A stretch of 64,000 nucleotides of DNA, taken from Physcomitrium patens. Lineage: Eukaryota; Streptophyta; Bryopsida; Funariales; Funariaceae. The stretch covers positions 6,825,777 to 6,889,776 of the forward strand of contig NC_037275.1 of the NCBI RefSeq assembly GCF_000002425.4. The letters run 5' to 3'. Shown in pieces: positions 26,161 to 38,800 of this stretch (its first letter is position 1; each line of letters begins with the position of its first letter). The notes beneath the pieces are model-generated. The model had not been told where the DNA came from and did no database searches. It worked only from the letters and a program-made list of their open reading frames with translations. A program made the position numbers and the translations under genes.

Positions 26161-28000
26161 GTTAGCACATAAACAAGTAGACAACCATCGTGCGTTCTAC
26201 CCTCAATCAAGAATCAAATCAACGCATAAAAGAACCTGTGGCACATTCATAATTCACAGACTCAAAGGGGCAGAGTACAAAGACACAACAACAAAGACTA
26301 GAAAACCTTTGAAAGTAACCAGAACTTGGAAAAGACTACAAAACCATCACTTACTGCAATTGAATTGAAGTCCAATGCTCTTGAAATTTCAGTTGGATGA
26401 CTCCTCTCCGTCGCCAACAAGCAATGCTGTGAGAAAAATCAACTTCGATTCCACGCCGAGCTGCCAATGCTCTCAACACGAGGATTCAGGGATTGGAAGC
26501 ATGACCCTCCAAGTGTCGCTGAGATGAACCGAAAAGTGCTGGTAAAAACCACCGAAGCATGCTGCCCGAGCGGGATGAACACCGATGGAGCAAATGGGGT
26601 GAAGCCAAATGGGAGAAGCTAAGCATCTTCAACCTATCCACCCACTGTTCACTCGGGTCCGCCACGTCGGCTGCCGCTTGACGCGATAAGGACGTAATGA
26701 ACGTCGTTGACGTCGTGGGGCTGGGATCGTCTTCGTCTTCCTCGCTCGTTCGGAGCATCTTGAGAGCACAACGTCCAGTCCTACACTTTTGTAGGAATGC
26801 GAGTTGGGTTCAATCTGGATCGCAGCCATCCTCTACATGAAGAGGATTCTGGGTATGATTGGGTCTCTGAATCCTTGGCGGTTCGTAGCGGTTGTCACTG
26901 GTACGTTCACTGACTGTAGCTCTGCTCGTCTTCAGATTTGCCTATCATTCATGCCTGCACTTTCGCGATCGAGCTTTGGTTTGATCGAGTGGTAACGCTC
27001 TCTAATACGCTGTGAATCTTAGAACCAACGAGGTGAAGAGCAGCTACTGAAAGCCTGCCCTCTGTTGGTTTGTTTTCTCGTTCCGTTTTAGTAGGATATT
27101 TTCCTCATATTTGTAGGCTTCGGCCGCGACACGCAAGCTTCACAGCAACTATTCTTGCGCTTTACTTCATCGTGTAGTGAACGGGCCAAAGTTTTGGGTT
27201 GCAGGGTTCTTGTGGAGAGGAGGCTTTAGATATATACGGGAGCACAAATGGAAGGAGGCAGCTACCGCTGTGAAGGATTTCGATGAGAGGATGCGCAGTG
27301 TATTATACATTTGACGAGGATATTACGTTGGATTTTTAATTCCAGATGGTGGCAGTGGTAGAGGCAATAGATGGATACAGTAACAAAAGTGCAGGCGGTG
27401 GTGGTATCGTGGAATTCGAATATTTGGCGCTTGCTTGAATCGAAATCGTGGAATTGTAAACTGTCGAAACGGATGGTCAGCACGAACGCTATATCTCTTG
27501 ATTCATTCAGCTGCTATATGCTTCTTCTTTCTGAAGAGAAGCTGGATCCTTGATCGTCCAGGTTCAAACACCTTTGTTCTTGGAAGGATTTAAACCTTTC
27601 TCTCGCATGACACAATTTTCTTTTTCTTTTTTCTTCTGGCATCTGGTTTTCAAACATTAGCGTAAGGTGCTTCTATATTTATGATGCGCTTTTTCTCTTC
27701 ACATCCGCGTCAGAAAATGCTGCAGTGATGATTGTGAGTGATTCACCTTAGAGGGTTTAAGGAGGGTTTTGTGATCTTTTAAGGAATGTGATTTAGAGGT
27801 TGTAGTTGGTCAGAAACCCAGTCGTTTTAACTCACCAGCACTTTGCATCTTCTTATGATGAGTTGTGTAGGCAAGGAATTTCACATTATAGATTTTGGCG
27901 TCTGTAAGACGAAACTATCTGTCTATTACCCTTTCAAAATTGATACATCTCTTGCTTCTTTCATTCTCTATTTCAATATATTAATCCATAATTGTAAGAA
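26161..28000 (-). promoter_or_regulatory. Upstream region of the DUF1499 gene
   Basis: The first 700 bases or so upstream of the start codon are GC-richer and probably hold the promoter and leader; minus-strand open frames at 26,486-26,829 are probably leader sequence. Beyond 26,850 the DNA gives no recognisable gene. Confidence 0.45.
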
Positions 28001-29700
28001 TAATCGAATGCAATGAGATTAGGAGCAGCTTTCATTTTGCGCTTCAGCGTTCAAAAGCAGAGTAATCACGTTTGACTAGGTCTTCTATTATTTGTTTTCA
28101 TATATTTCCCTCCCACTTCAATTGTGGTGCTCGGCAAGAAATACCACCTTTCATAAAGCCTTTCACCTCACCCTTAAAGTTGAGCTTAGATGTACACTGT
28201 TCTAGAGATTCCTCACGAAATTTTCACTTGAAAGTACGGTTGGAATCAAGATTGACATCTGAGCTGAAAGTTTACCGTGTGTGGAATCCAGGATGTCATC
28301 GAAACTGTCATAGCAAACTGGAAGGTTTGGATTCCGTTTCAGCTCGTCAACTTTGGATTTGTTCCTCCACAGCTTCAGGTACTGACCCTTGATACAAGCA
28401 TACCAGTGTTTGACTTGTGAGTTCATTTACGAGTTGATTATGCAACCAATTTTATAGGGTTGAAAATATATGTAACAAACATGATCCTGTTGTGTAAATG
28501 GGACAACAGGTTGCTGCAGCTGGAGTTCTGGGGATGGTGTGGAGCGTCTTTATTTCTTACAAGGGGCACACGTAGAGGTTGTAAAACTGAGGTAGAATAT
28601 GCAAAATGTTGCAACATTAGCATGAAAAGTTCTCCAGACAGTGGTAACCATCGCACCCCTGCCTGTTGCTTGTCCTTACCCTACCTTGCTGTCGGTGCGA
28701 AGCAGCGACAGCTGAGTTCATCATAGGGACAACAAAGAGAGGCAAGCATGTTTGCATCACGTGAAAAATTCATCTTTAGTTTCTGGGTTTCTGCTGTTAC
28801 TGTCAACGAATCTGCAACTGGGTGTTTGCAAGTGATTGCTTGGCCTGATTATGAGCTTCAGCCTGATTGTTGAATGATCAACTGAGAACTTCCATAGCCA
28901 GTCCAAGGCATGCAAAAGATGGATCCTGTAACACTTGTGTAACATGGAGACCAAAGTTGAATGATGTATGATTTGCAACCAATGCATGATTAAAATTACA
29001 GTAATAGGTACCTTGACCTGAGCACAATATTACAAATAGAGAATAAAAAATTGAAAATGTTGATAGTGTCATTTAAATATGACTTGAACATGAAACAATC
29101 AACCATTTTGTGTCTAAATCCATAAGAGTAGAAACAGTATTTGTGGTAGAAGTAGCAGCATTACTACTTTTTAATAACACCATGGAACTAGTTACAGTAT
29201 ATTTTCGTAGGAATGTTTTTTTTAATCCAAATCATCTGGAAGGTTGTCAATGGTTTATTTTTAGTTCTGCAATCTTTGTCCACATACAAAAAGAATCTTA
29301 CACAAGTACCAATATTCAAACAGTTTTAAAGTATGAAAAAAATAACAAAAAAACAAAGGACGACAGAACAGTCCAAAATCAACACAAGGATTCTAATAAT
29401 AATTGTTCAAAAATTTGTGCTATCAAAAGAGAAAGGAATCTTTCTATAATTTTTTTAAAAAAAACAAGTTGCTGGTTGACACGTATTCTTATTTAAAATA
29501 TACTTGATGTTTGGGTGCAGAGAATTAAATTATATATATATATATATATGTATATATACACACATACATACGTTTGTAATTCAACCAAGTAAAACTTTGA
29601 CAATCCTTGCATCAATTTTCTCATTATAGAAATGAATACATCTAATCTTAACTAAAAGGTTCTTGATTTCTTTTTAAAAAATACATTACACATAAATGAT
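28000..29700. other. Intergenic DNA, no gene recognised
   Basis: Moderately AT-rich. Several short open frames occur on both strands, none with a recognisable domain or a splice-supported neighbour. Composition drops to strongly AT after about 28,950. Confidence 0.5.
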
Positions 29701-29792
29701 ATATATGTATATAGTAGTAGAAACTTGTGTAGTTGGGCACAATTTGTGTACGTCTTTATATTATGCCTAAGTTGTTTTATATAATAAAGAGA

Positions 29793-29990
29793 AATGTTAA
29801 ATAGACCCAAATTTTTACTAAATCAATTTACCCATGATGATAAAGTACATAGTAATCATGATGAATGTGGTTGGTTTTCATTGGTTTAGGATCCAATAGT
29901 GGAGAAATTAATCTAGAGGTCATTTTTTTTCTTTTCATGATGGTTAGGATGGTGGGTAAATTTAGTAATTTTTTTGGTCTATTTAACATT
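29793..29990. mobile_element. MITE-like element with terminal inverted repeats
   Basis: A 198-bp segment whose ends are inverted copies of each other. The outer 15 bases (AATGTTAAATAGACC) match exactly, and similarity continues with small gaps for about 40 bases on each side, through an ACTAAAT...TTTACCCA block. There is no coding capacity. No clean target duplication was seen. Sequences just outside both ends (about 29,713-29,785 and 30,020-30,145) resemble each other in direct orientation. The superfamily is not known. Confidence 0.7.
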
Positions 29991-29995
29991 CCTTC

Positions 29996-30020
29996 TATAT
30001 ATATATATATATATATATAT
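29996..30020. repeat. (TA)n microsatellite
   Basis: About 12 TA units, immediately right of the MITE-like element. Another (TA)n run lies at about 29,530-29,549. Confidence 0.85.
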
Positions 30021-30149
30021 AATAGTGGATACCTGTGAAATTGGGTGCAATTTTTGGCATTGCCATTCCCTAATACATTCATGATCAATATAAACCAATG
30101 AGAAGACTTCTGTATGTTATGCCTAAGCTATTGTACATAATCAATAGTG

Positions 30150-30873
30150 GAAATTCTAAAAGCCAGTATCCAAGTTTCAGCCCAATTCAGAATCAACCCT
30201 GATACGCTTCAAGTTTCCTCCACAACGCAAAATGGCCCGAATCCCACAAATCATGCAATTGCAGGTGTGAAAGGGGTCATAATATAGCACTATTCACGCA
30301 AAACTGACGGAACGTCCTCCGCCGCAGCAAGCTTGCCCAGTCTGTCCTTGTCGGAAGGGGCCGGACTTTCGGAGACTTACGTCGCATAATTGCCCCGACT
30401 TTCGTTCTCCTCGTCCCCTTCTCCCCAATCCATGAGAAGAGTGCTCCCCATACTTGACCAGACCCCTCGTCGTCGCCACTCAATTTTCCCTCTACAAGTA
30501 CCCGCCCTTGAATATTTTAGCGGTTATTTCTGTGTAGTTTGTAACATTCCAATACGTTGTTTGTATTTTGCTTGTGCACGGCAATTCTATGACGGTGAAT
30601 CGGAGACATCAGACTGCCCTTGCCAGAAGCTTAGTGGTGGGAAGAAGAAGCCTGTTTAGGTTTCGCGGTTGAGAGCAGCTGGAAGCATTCAATGGAGTCA
30701 GTTTTTGGAGTGTGGTTTGGTGACAGAACTGGAGAGGGGTTGGAATTGAACTCCTGAATGGAATTGCTGCTTTGTTTCGAATGGCTGGGGTTACTGAGCG
30801 TGGACATGGATGACTGCATCATTTTCGGTTGTATGATGGTACAATTGTTTGAAGTTAAGTGTTGAGAGAGACG
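30150..30873 (+). promoter_or_regulatory. Upstream and leader region of the coiled-coil gene
   Basis: GC-richer DNA starting near 30,180, after the AT-rich repeat block, and running to the start codon at 30,874. It probably holds promoter and leader. The overlapping open frames near 30,277-30,660 are on both strands and have no protein similarity. Confidence 0.45.
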
Positions 30874-33800
30874 ATGGCTCGGTCGAAAGTTAAAATTACG
30901 CCGCTTGGAAGGAGAGCACAGAACAATCGACAGCGATTAGAGGGTTCGGTGAGGATCGCAGGTGGAGAGCAAGTTGGAAGGGACCATGACGAGGAGAATT
31001 GCCCCCCAAACCTTGACTACAATGTTATAGAGGAAATCGCCAACGGTGTGGAGAAGATGATATTGTCCTGGTCTCATCTCGATGAAGACGAGCAGGACCA
31101 TAAAAAAAGTACTGTGAAGAACGAGAACTTGACTCCAAAGAATGATGATGTAAGTTGCAAGTGCAACCAACTCAAGACAAATTCCTTGAAAACAAAGTTT
31201 CCCTACAGCGTTTTGTTGCTGCAAAACTATGGTTGCATACACCGTGGACACATAGTTTCGGTTCATGGAATAAGTATCCAACGGTAAGATGCCTGTGTAG
31301 GCCAACTGAATTGTGTTGACGCATAATTTTTACCAATGAATCTGGTTGGGTAGGTTTCCCGTGACGATAGCCGATCTCGAAAGATGGAAAATCCTGAGGC
31401 AGTTTGCGAGGACTCGAAATATAGTTGTGACTATTATTCGTGCAAACAGATTCAAGAACTTCCGGAAGAGGGAGCAGTGAAGGTAGAAATTCCTGGCGGC
31501 ATCACAAATGAGATATCTTTGAGTGGTATCTGCTCAGGAGGTAGAATGGGGAATGCAATCAACAAGATTAGAAACGAGGCCGAGAAGCACAGGTGCTGAA
31601 ATTACTTATGCGAACGGAATTCGCAACTAGTTTCGTCATTTGTCGTTTTAGGTTAGACTCTCCATGTCGCAGGCTTGTCTGATTTAGGAAAATAAGATAC
31701 TCGTTGCTATGAATATTTCCACAATGGTTGATACTAATGTTCACAATATTTGTGCGGTATGGCAGCGGTACGATGATGACTAGCGATACACGACCAGAGA
31801 AGTCTCTGACAAAAACTGCCACACATTGTTGCTTGGAAGCAAGCACTGCCCCATTGGATACGTGCAGTTTGAGTGTTTGTACCAACGAATCAACAGGAAT
31901 CAAAAGTACAAGCGCGGGCATTACTGATGTCGAGGACTCGTCGCCTCAGGGTCTCCATCAAAAGCGGGCCCGTGAGCCTAACAAACTACCATGCACAGAC
32001 AATTCCACTTCGGGGCACTCTTCGAACACTCAATCGTCCCCCCGAACACCTCCCATCAGTGAGAGGTTCGCGAAGCGTGTGCAAAGTCGAGAGGACATCT
32101 CCGAAAAGAAGCTACAGCTTTCCATAAGCAAGAAAACAAGATGGTCTGAGAAAGTTAGTTCTATTGAATCCTCAGTCCACAGAAGATAGGTCCCGAATTA
32201 TGACTAGAGTCCACTGTGCACAAATGAAGGATATGCTCTGAGGTATTCAACAAGTATGGTCATCCCTCTTGCAGGATACAACAGCGCCGATTATTGGAGC
32301 AAGCTGCTCTGAGGACGAAGTTTGCACCAAGAGTCCACGGAGTGACTGCTCTCTGTCAGACCTCCTGTCGAATTCAAACTGGAACGATCCTCTAGTTGGC
32401 AGCCCATGTCGAAAATCTTCCCCTGTATTGATTGATAGGATCCAAGGTGAAGAATTTGGCCCTTGGGACAATGTTGCTGGTCGTCCCCCTGTCATAGTTT
32501 CTCGAGTCACGGCAAGATCCGATTCAAATTTAGGTCAGCATCTCCAATTTCAAATCAAATAACAACTTTCCTAGGTCATGTGGTATAGATTCTGCCACAC
32601 TATCATGACATTTGTGTATTTCTCCCCTAAAGTTGGATTATTTTTTATACTTTTTCTCCCCACAAACTGATATTTCTTCGTTTGGCGACGATTTTCTTAT
32701 TTGTGAATTAAGAGAATTGTGCCAAAGAGAAGACCAGCTTTGTCTCTTTCAAGCTATGGAAAAGCAAGCAGAGCGAGTCGGGCCATGATGGCATTGAAGA
32801 GACTGACTCAAACAAAGAGAAGCTGCATCTATCTCAAACAATTGTTTCAGAATTTCATCAAGGCTCGCCTGAAGATCACTCCAAATGCCAAGACAGTGAA
32901 GCAGCCGATTACACCCTAGTTACTTCTCCAACATCTGACATGGTGATCATCTCTTATTCTTTACCTCAAACAATGTCTATTAGCATCTCCCTGTCATGTC
33001 CAAATAGGTTTGAAGTCCTAGATTTACGTTTGCTGGTCTCTTCTCTGCTTCAATTGCAAGTACCATGCATGGTCTTATACGTAATGTAGAAGAAGTGAAT
33101 GTTCTTCTCGCAATTGTGTAAGATTTTAGTGCCAATCTATTTGATTTATATGTAATTCGGAGGGAAACGCTGCAACACAGCTGAATATCGGTGATAGAAG
33201 TTGGGGGGAGATGGAGAAGCTGCAGATCTCTTTGCTCGAATGTGCAACTGAGTACGAACTCAAGGTTCGTCGAATCCATTTTTTTTCTGTTCGAACAAAT
33301 TATATGATGTGTGCGTGAAATCAAACAACTCTTTTGAAATCACTCTCAATAACATCATCAAGCCTTAAATACATGCGAATGAAAATTTCCGTATAATGTG
33401 TTGGAATATGCCTGTAGACGATTGAGATGAAACTGAAGCTCAAAAACATCAAAAACTTGAAGGGTGAGCAACTGATTATCGATCCTCAGCCGACGATCTC
33501 GGAGATACCAGAAGCAGACGTCGCCAGTACCAGAAAACCAACTGTTGCGGCATCCACGGTATGGATGCAGACTTAGTGCATGGATCTATCTTCAGTCGTT
33601 TTGCTCAATAGCCGAGATCCGGCTCACAAGTGTGAATAATCTAGTCAAGTGTTGGTCTCAGTTCAGTTAAGCTACGTGTCTCACCAAGTCCAAAATCGAG
33701 ATGCACCAGGTGGAGAAGGTGAAGAGGCAAATTTACAAGCTGCAGCATCAAAAAGGGTGCCTGTCAAAGGAGCTGACAGATTTGAAGAAAAAAGAAAAGT

Positions 33801-35136
33801 GAGCAATTTTCAGGGCAGCACAGAGTGTAATTTGATGTTACATTGAAGAATTCTGTTCTTCATGTCGTCGAATCAAGCCTAGGGTAGTTTTCTGGTTTGC
33901 ACAATCATTGTTCAGCATAACAAATAGAAGCGCAATCTGGTGATCAGACAGTTTGAGCTGCAGAAGAAGAGCTTAGATGCAGCGCTGCATAAGCTGGACC
34001 GACTTGAGTGGTATGTTCTTCGAACTGTGTGTGAGCACCATCCAAGTGATGAAACATTACTGAACTGGGCCTGTGCCTAACAGTGAAGCTGAGTCCATAA
34101 ACATAATATTGAACAGTTCATAATCTGCAAACACAAAAATATACCTTGACCTCAAGCGTTGTGATGTGGATTCACACATTATATAGAGGCGTATTCTATG
34201 ATTTGATGCAATTATCAAACCATTGTCCTGCGTGCACAGCATCTTCGGTAACCAACGTTATGATATCTGCTCTGTTTCCAAGTTGATTTCGTTAAAAGGA
34301 TGCAGGGCGATGGTGAAGAAGGAGCAGGAAGTGGAAGAATGGCAGCTACGACAAAGGCAGGCTGAGGCGCAGCTGCGAGGTTCGGTGATGGAGTTGCGAA
34401 GATTTACCAACATTAGCGAACTTGTAGGTCTTCCTGTAGATGCGACTTCCTTGCTCTCTCTGCTTCCTACTTTGCGAGGCTTCGTACAGCTGTTGGCTCA
34501 GAAGGTAGGTTCTAACACTTCACTGCTCCACACTTTGCTTCTTAAATAGCTTGTATATAGACGTAGAGTAGGTTTCAACAACATGATCTGGGAAGCACGT
34601 GCACGACTAAATTTGATGCTTTGCTACAAGTTTGGCAGGAGAAAGACGGATATCACAGTAATGACAAATCTCAGCGAGAGGACACTCTTCATGATTCCAT
34701 TGAAGTAGATGAAATCGTCTGTAATTTGATGCACGAGATTCAGGGTTTGCAAACTGAGCTGAATGGGATGGTTACTGAAGATTCGAAGCTTAAAGTATAT
34801 TCCCTTAACCTGTTTTTTCTTTCATATCTGTCACGACTTGTAGAGCTTGCAGCGCCAATGTTGGAAATATCCACTATTCTGATTTTTGTTGCGAGCTGTA
34901 ACTAAGGAGAAACTAAGAGCTTGTTGTATTTGCAGCGAATTACCCCAAGGTTAACTAATGGTGCGGGTAAAGATCGTGGTACTCACAAAAAATCTGTGCG
35001 GCCCTCCTTACGACTTCCAAGAGGCCGGTATCCGTATGGAAACCTTTGATCAACCCATCAAACTTTCGAAGATCATTTTTTTCTTTTTTTCTTTTTTGCC
35101 TCCAGGGATATGTTGGAACTGAGTGCAGCGAAGTGA
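30874..35136 (+). CDS. Unrecognised 755-residue coiled-coil protein
   Basis: Thirteen exons: 30,874-31,149, 31,354-31,592, 31,766-32,153, 32,275-32,533, 32,713-32,942, 33,181-33,264, 33,418-33,558, 33,689-33,798, 33,948-34,010, 34,306-34,504, 34,639-34,794, 34,936-35,027 and 35,106-35,136. All phases agree. The basic start is MARSKVKITPLGRRAQ. Residues 90-460 are polar, rich in Ser, Thr, Asp and Glu and probably disordered, with proline-directed sites such as SSPRTPP. Charged heptad-rich segments at about 465-500 and 540-625 should form coiled coils. They are followed by a hydrophobic helical patch (about 630-663, LVGLPVDATSLLSLLP) and a basic C terminus. This layout recalls plant chromosome, meiosis or microtubule scaffold proteins, but I do not recognise the family and assign no function. 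The exon 9 acceptor (GATCAG at 33,942-33,947) was chosen by phase and is the weakest junction; skipping the last intron would end the protein at 35,049 instead. Confidence 0.75.
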
Positions 35137-35801
35137 ATGAGCTTAAAGCTTTAACAAAGTCAGCATGTTACAACAATTGGGAAGTGCTTGGGAGAGAAGA
35201 TACAAAAGCATAAAAACTCAAGGTCTATATTATCCGTTTTCAGTGTAAGAAATCACACAAGCATTGCGGACAACAATAATCCCACTCAACCTGCACTTAC
35301 CCTAACGGTTCTTGTCACTCTTACCGCCAACCTAACAAAACGTAATCTTCAGTAAAAATATTTGTTGGAGAAAGCAACATATCTCCAGTGATCCGCGAAT
35401 TCAAGTACTTTCAACGGCAGTTACTTCAAGATGTTATAGAATGTAGTTGCCCTCTTGCGCAAAGGTGTACAGACTTCCTGTAAGTACAAGCAACAGGCAT
35501 AGACTTAAGCAATCAAATGTATGAAACAAAAACCTAAAAAAGCTTCAGACATCCGCAAGAATATCTCTTCCAGCTTCATATAATATTCTAGTCTCATATG
35601 GGGATACAAATTCAATTTTTCAGTCTTATCTTATAATTAACTCGCAGGGAAGTCTAGATGACAACAAAATCTGTACATCAATGCGAAATTTATGTTGAAT
35701 ATTACATTTACTCGCACAGCCTAACATAAACGAACACTGGTCCCTTGATTCTATTCAAAAGAAGCCCAGCTCAGTGTTTGACCCAAACAAACCTTACACA
35801 A
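35137..35801. other. Convergent intergenic region
   Basis: 665 bases between the stop codons of the coiled-coil gene (+) and the amide hydrolase gene (-). It must hold both 3' untranslated regions and polyadenylation sites. No other gene was seen. Confidence 0.7.
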
Positions 35802-38800
35802 TCAAAAGTGGTAATCATAGGCGGAGCAAGTCACCTCAAATGCCGCGGCCACCCGAAATAGTGTAGCTTCCTGCCACGGTCGTCCAATGAGCTGCAGACC
35901 GATCGGTAATCCCCTAGAATCGTGACCCACCTTCACGTTCCAGGCAGGATTACATCAATGAATATTCTATGTAACTTCAGACTATTTATATGTGATACCT
36001 GCGACATAAAATCGTGCAGACTACGTAGTGTAATTGGATACAATGAGGCTCTGGAACTTTTCGGAAGTACTCAAACAACTGGGACCATACCCACATAGAC
36101 AGCAGGATTGATTGAACCGAAGTTGAGATGATGTGGCCGTGTTACTCGAAGGCGCAAGTTTCAGATACAGATCCGAACCCCACTTTAAAATTTAAAAAAT
36201 CGATTTGGATTCAGATTAGAGTTTCTGAAGGTACAAACACACAAAGAACGGCAAGTTCGTACTCACAGGGACAGAAATAGCAGGCAAGCCGAGAAAGTTT
36301 GGAGCTATGATGAACCGCATCAGGTTTCCTGCAGAACGGACAAGTTTTCAGCTTGCTCTGCGCACCGAACTTTATAAGTTCGATCTAACGTGTTCTTATC
36401 ATGTGCATTGGTAAATTCGCACTGCCACAACGTTATGGTACGGTAATATAGTATTAGCATGTACAACGGCCGATGGATGATAGGGGGATGAGGTATCACG
36501 AGTTTTGCTTACCAACTGTTGTCAAATCACTTTCGCCAACCGTCAAGGCCGCAGATGAAATCACTGGTGCTGTTGTGCTGCACAGAACCTACTAGTGAGC
36601 TAAGCGATGCTTGTGGATCCAATCCTTGTGAAAGACCCAATCACTAAGATACAAATGTGCAACTGTAAAATTCTTCTCTGAACGATCGAATGAACGCTGA
36701 GTGGAACGACGATAACTAGATAAGAGGCTAACATAGAAATACTCACCCGGTGGTTGGTGTTACAATGACGTCCACACTCTCAAAAGCTTGCATGTAGAAA
36801 TACATAGCTCGCCGCCTGCAAAGCAAGGCCCAAGAGAAAGATACAGTGAGCATTTCTAGAAGTTATTCGCTCAAAGATAATACCATAAAATGTTTGATGT
36901 GCAACGTTTGATAAAACTCCGCAATATGCAAAAGAGATAACAAAGTGAAACTGGATGCTAATTAAACCTGATCTTTTGGGAACTTAAGTAGTCAAGAGCT
37001 GTGAATTCCTTGAAGAGGCCAAGTGTCCCTTGAACCTCCAAACTGAGTTCTTTCAATCTGCGATACTGCAATAAAATACTGAAAAATCACGGGCAGAGAC
37101 ACCATTACAGTCAACGTACTAATAGATTGAGAATACATGGAGGCTAAGAGGAAATAAGAGACAAAGTTACGCACAACTTTGTATCATAGCCCGCTAATCC
37201 AGATACGTATTCAGATCCCACAGTACATAGATGCGCAATTTTAATTTCGTCCAATTCAGGCAAGATAATTTCTTTGGTCTGCACACACCATGCCACAATA
37301 ATCTCAGACACCTCAGCGAGAGAGCTGATTCTACTTCAAAGATATAACCATCTCCTTATGTCTACATATCCCTGGACCTTACAAGGTATTACCATTTCTA
37401 GCTGAGAAGCACCGACCTAATCCAGTAATACAAGATAGACAACATGCATTAAAGGATTACCGATTTCGCCTCAAAAGAGTAACTGCAAATACTAGAACCG
37501 TATTGGAAATATGCCAAGCTTATCATGCTCCCAAGTTAAAGCCCCGACAAGCAATCTCTCCAAGACTTACCGCTCGCAACACGCGCACTTACAGGTAACG
37601 GCTTCTTCGAAATGGAATTCAAGATTTTTCTACGCTGCTTTGATAGAAATATGCACACTTAAGCCTAACCTAGCCCTGGATAGGTGTCCCACTTCCGCTA
37701 ATCAAGGCTATAGTTAACCTTGATGCGGTCTACCTTCCCCTTATCATCCCGATTACTATCCCGTAATATCCAGTAGACCTCAGCGGATCCATTATGTTAC
37801 GCAACTACCTCAATCCAAGCCGAACTGTATTTGTATTTATCTACATGCTGAAATACACACTGGACATACTACACAAATTTCTGTCTCAATTCGATGGGCG
37901 CAAAATTGAATTTGCAAATTTTAGGAATTGACAAGTTGGGCACTGTTTCTACGCATCTTATTTATGATGTTAACATCGTACCCATTCAACTAAAACCTAT
38001 TGAGTAAGAAAAGATCATTTCAGAATATAGAACTTATATTAAACTGAACGAGTGTTACTTTATAATGCATTGAAGATGTGTAAGTTAATCATACATACCT
38101 CGGTTCCGAATGTCTCAAAAATAAGGTTCAGGCTTTTGTTGCACACCTCGGCTACCTCCTTCTCAAAAGTTGAATTGAACCACTGCAAGTGCAATTCCAA
38201 TTACAACATAAAACATTAGAAGACAGAAAGAGAACAGTGTCAGGGAAAAATAAAGCGATTTCCATAGCATCGACTACAACTGAAATGACCTAAAACCAAT
38301 GACGGAAGAAATTAAAGAAAATCTCTTACATCTGAATATTTGCCAAGCTTCAAAGAACCCATAATAGCTTGAAAGCCTACATTAAGGTCTGGGACGCATG
38401 GAGGCAGCTGCAAGATCATCACATGATTCATCCATACGAAGTCAAAGCACAAATTTCGTTTTCAAAGTAGAGACAGTTATGCACAAGCACAACTCTCAGA
38501 TCCAGCAAGTCATAGTAACTATTCTGTGTGTTCTAATTAATAAAGCGACCACCGACAGGAAATGGTACAAACCGGCCAACTGTGGAGCTTGTCAGTTGGA
38601 TGTGATCCGACCATTGCTGCATATCTAAACACACAAACAGAGTCGCCTTTATACGAATCCTTAGTCAGTTACGTGCTGCTGTGCATGATATACTGTAAAG
38701 GTAAAAATACTTTGCTAGTTAGATCTCCTCACAACCAATTTTTGAATTTTACATGCTTCAATGGAAAATACGTGCCCTTGTTAACGTTAGTCTTCTGAAC

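Noticed and set aside
30874-35136. Assignment of the coiled-coil gene to a named meiotic or kinetochore protein
   Set aside because: I considered PAIR1/PRD3, shugoshin and KNL1 types, but no diagnostic motif of any of them could be matched. It is left unnamed.
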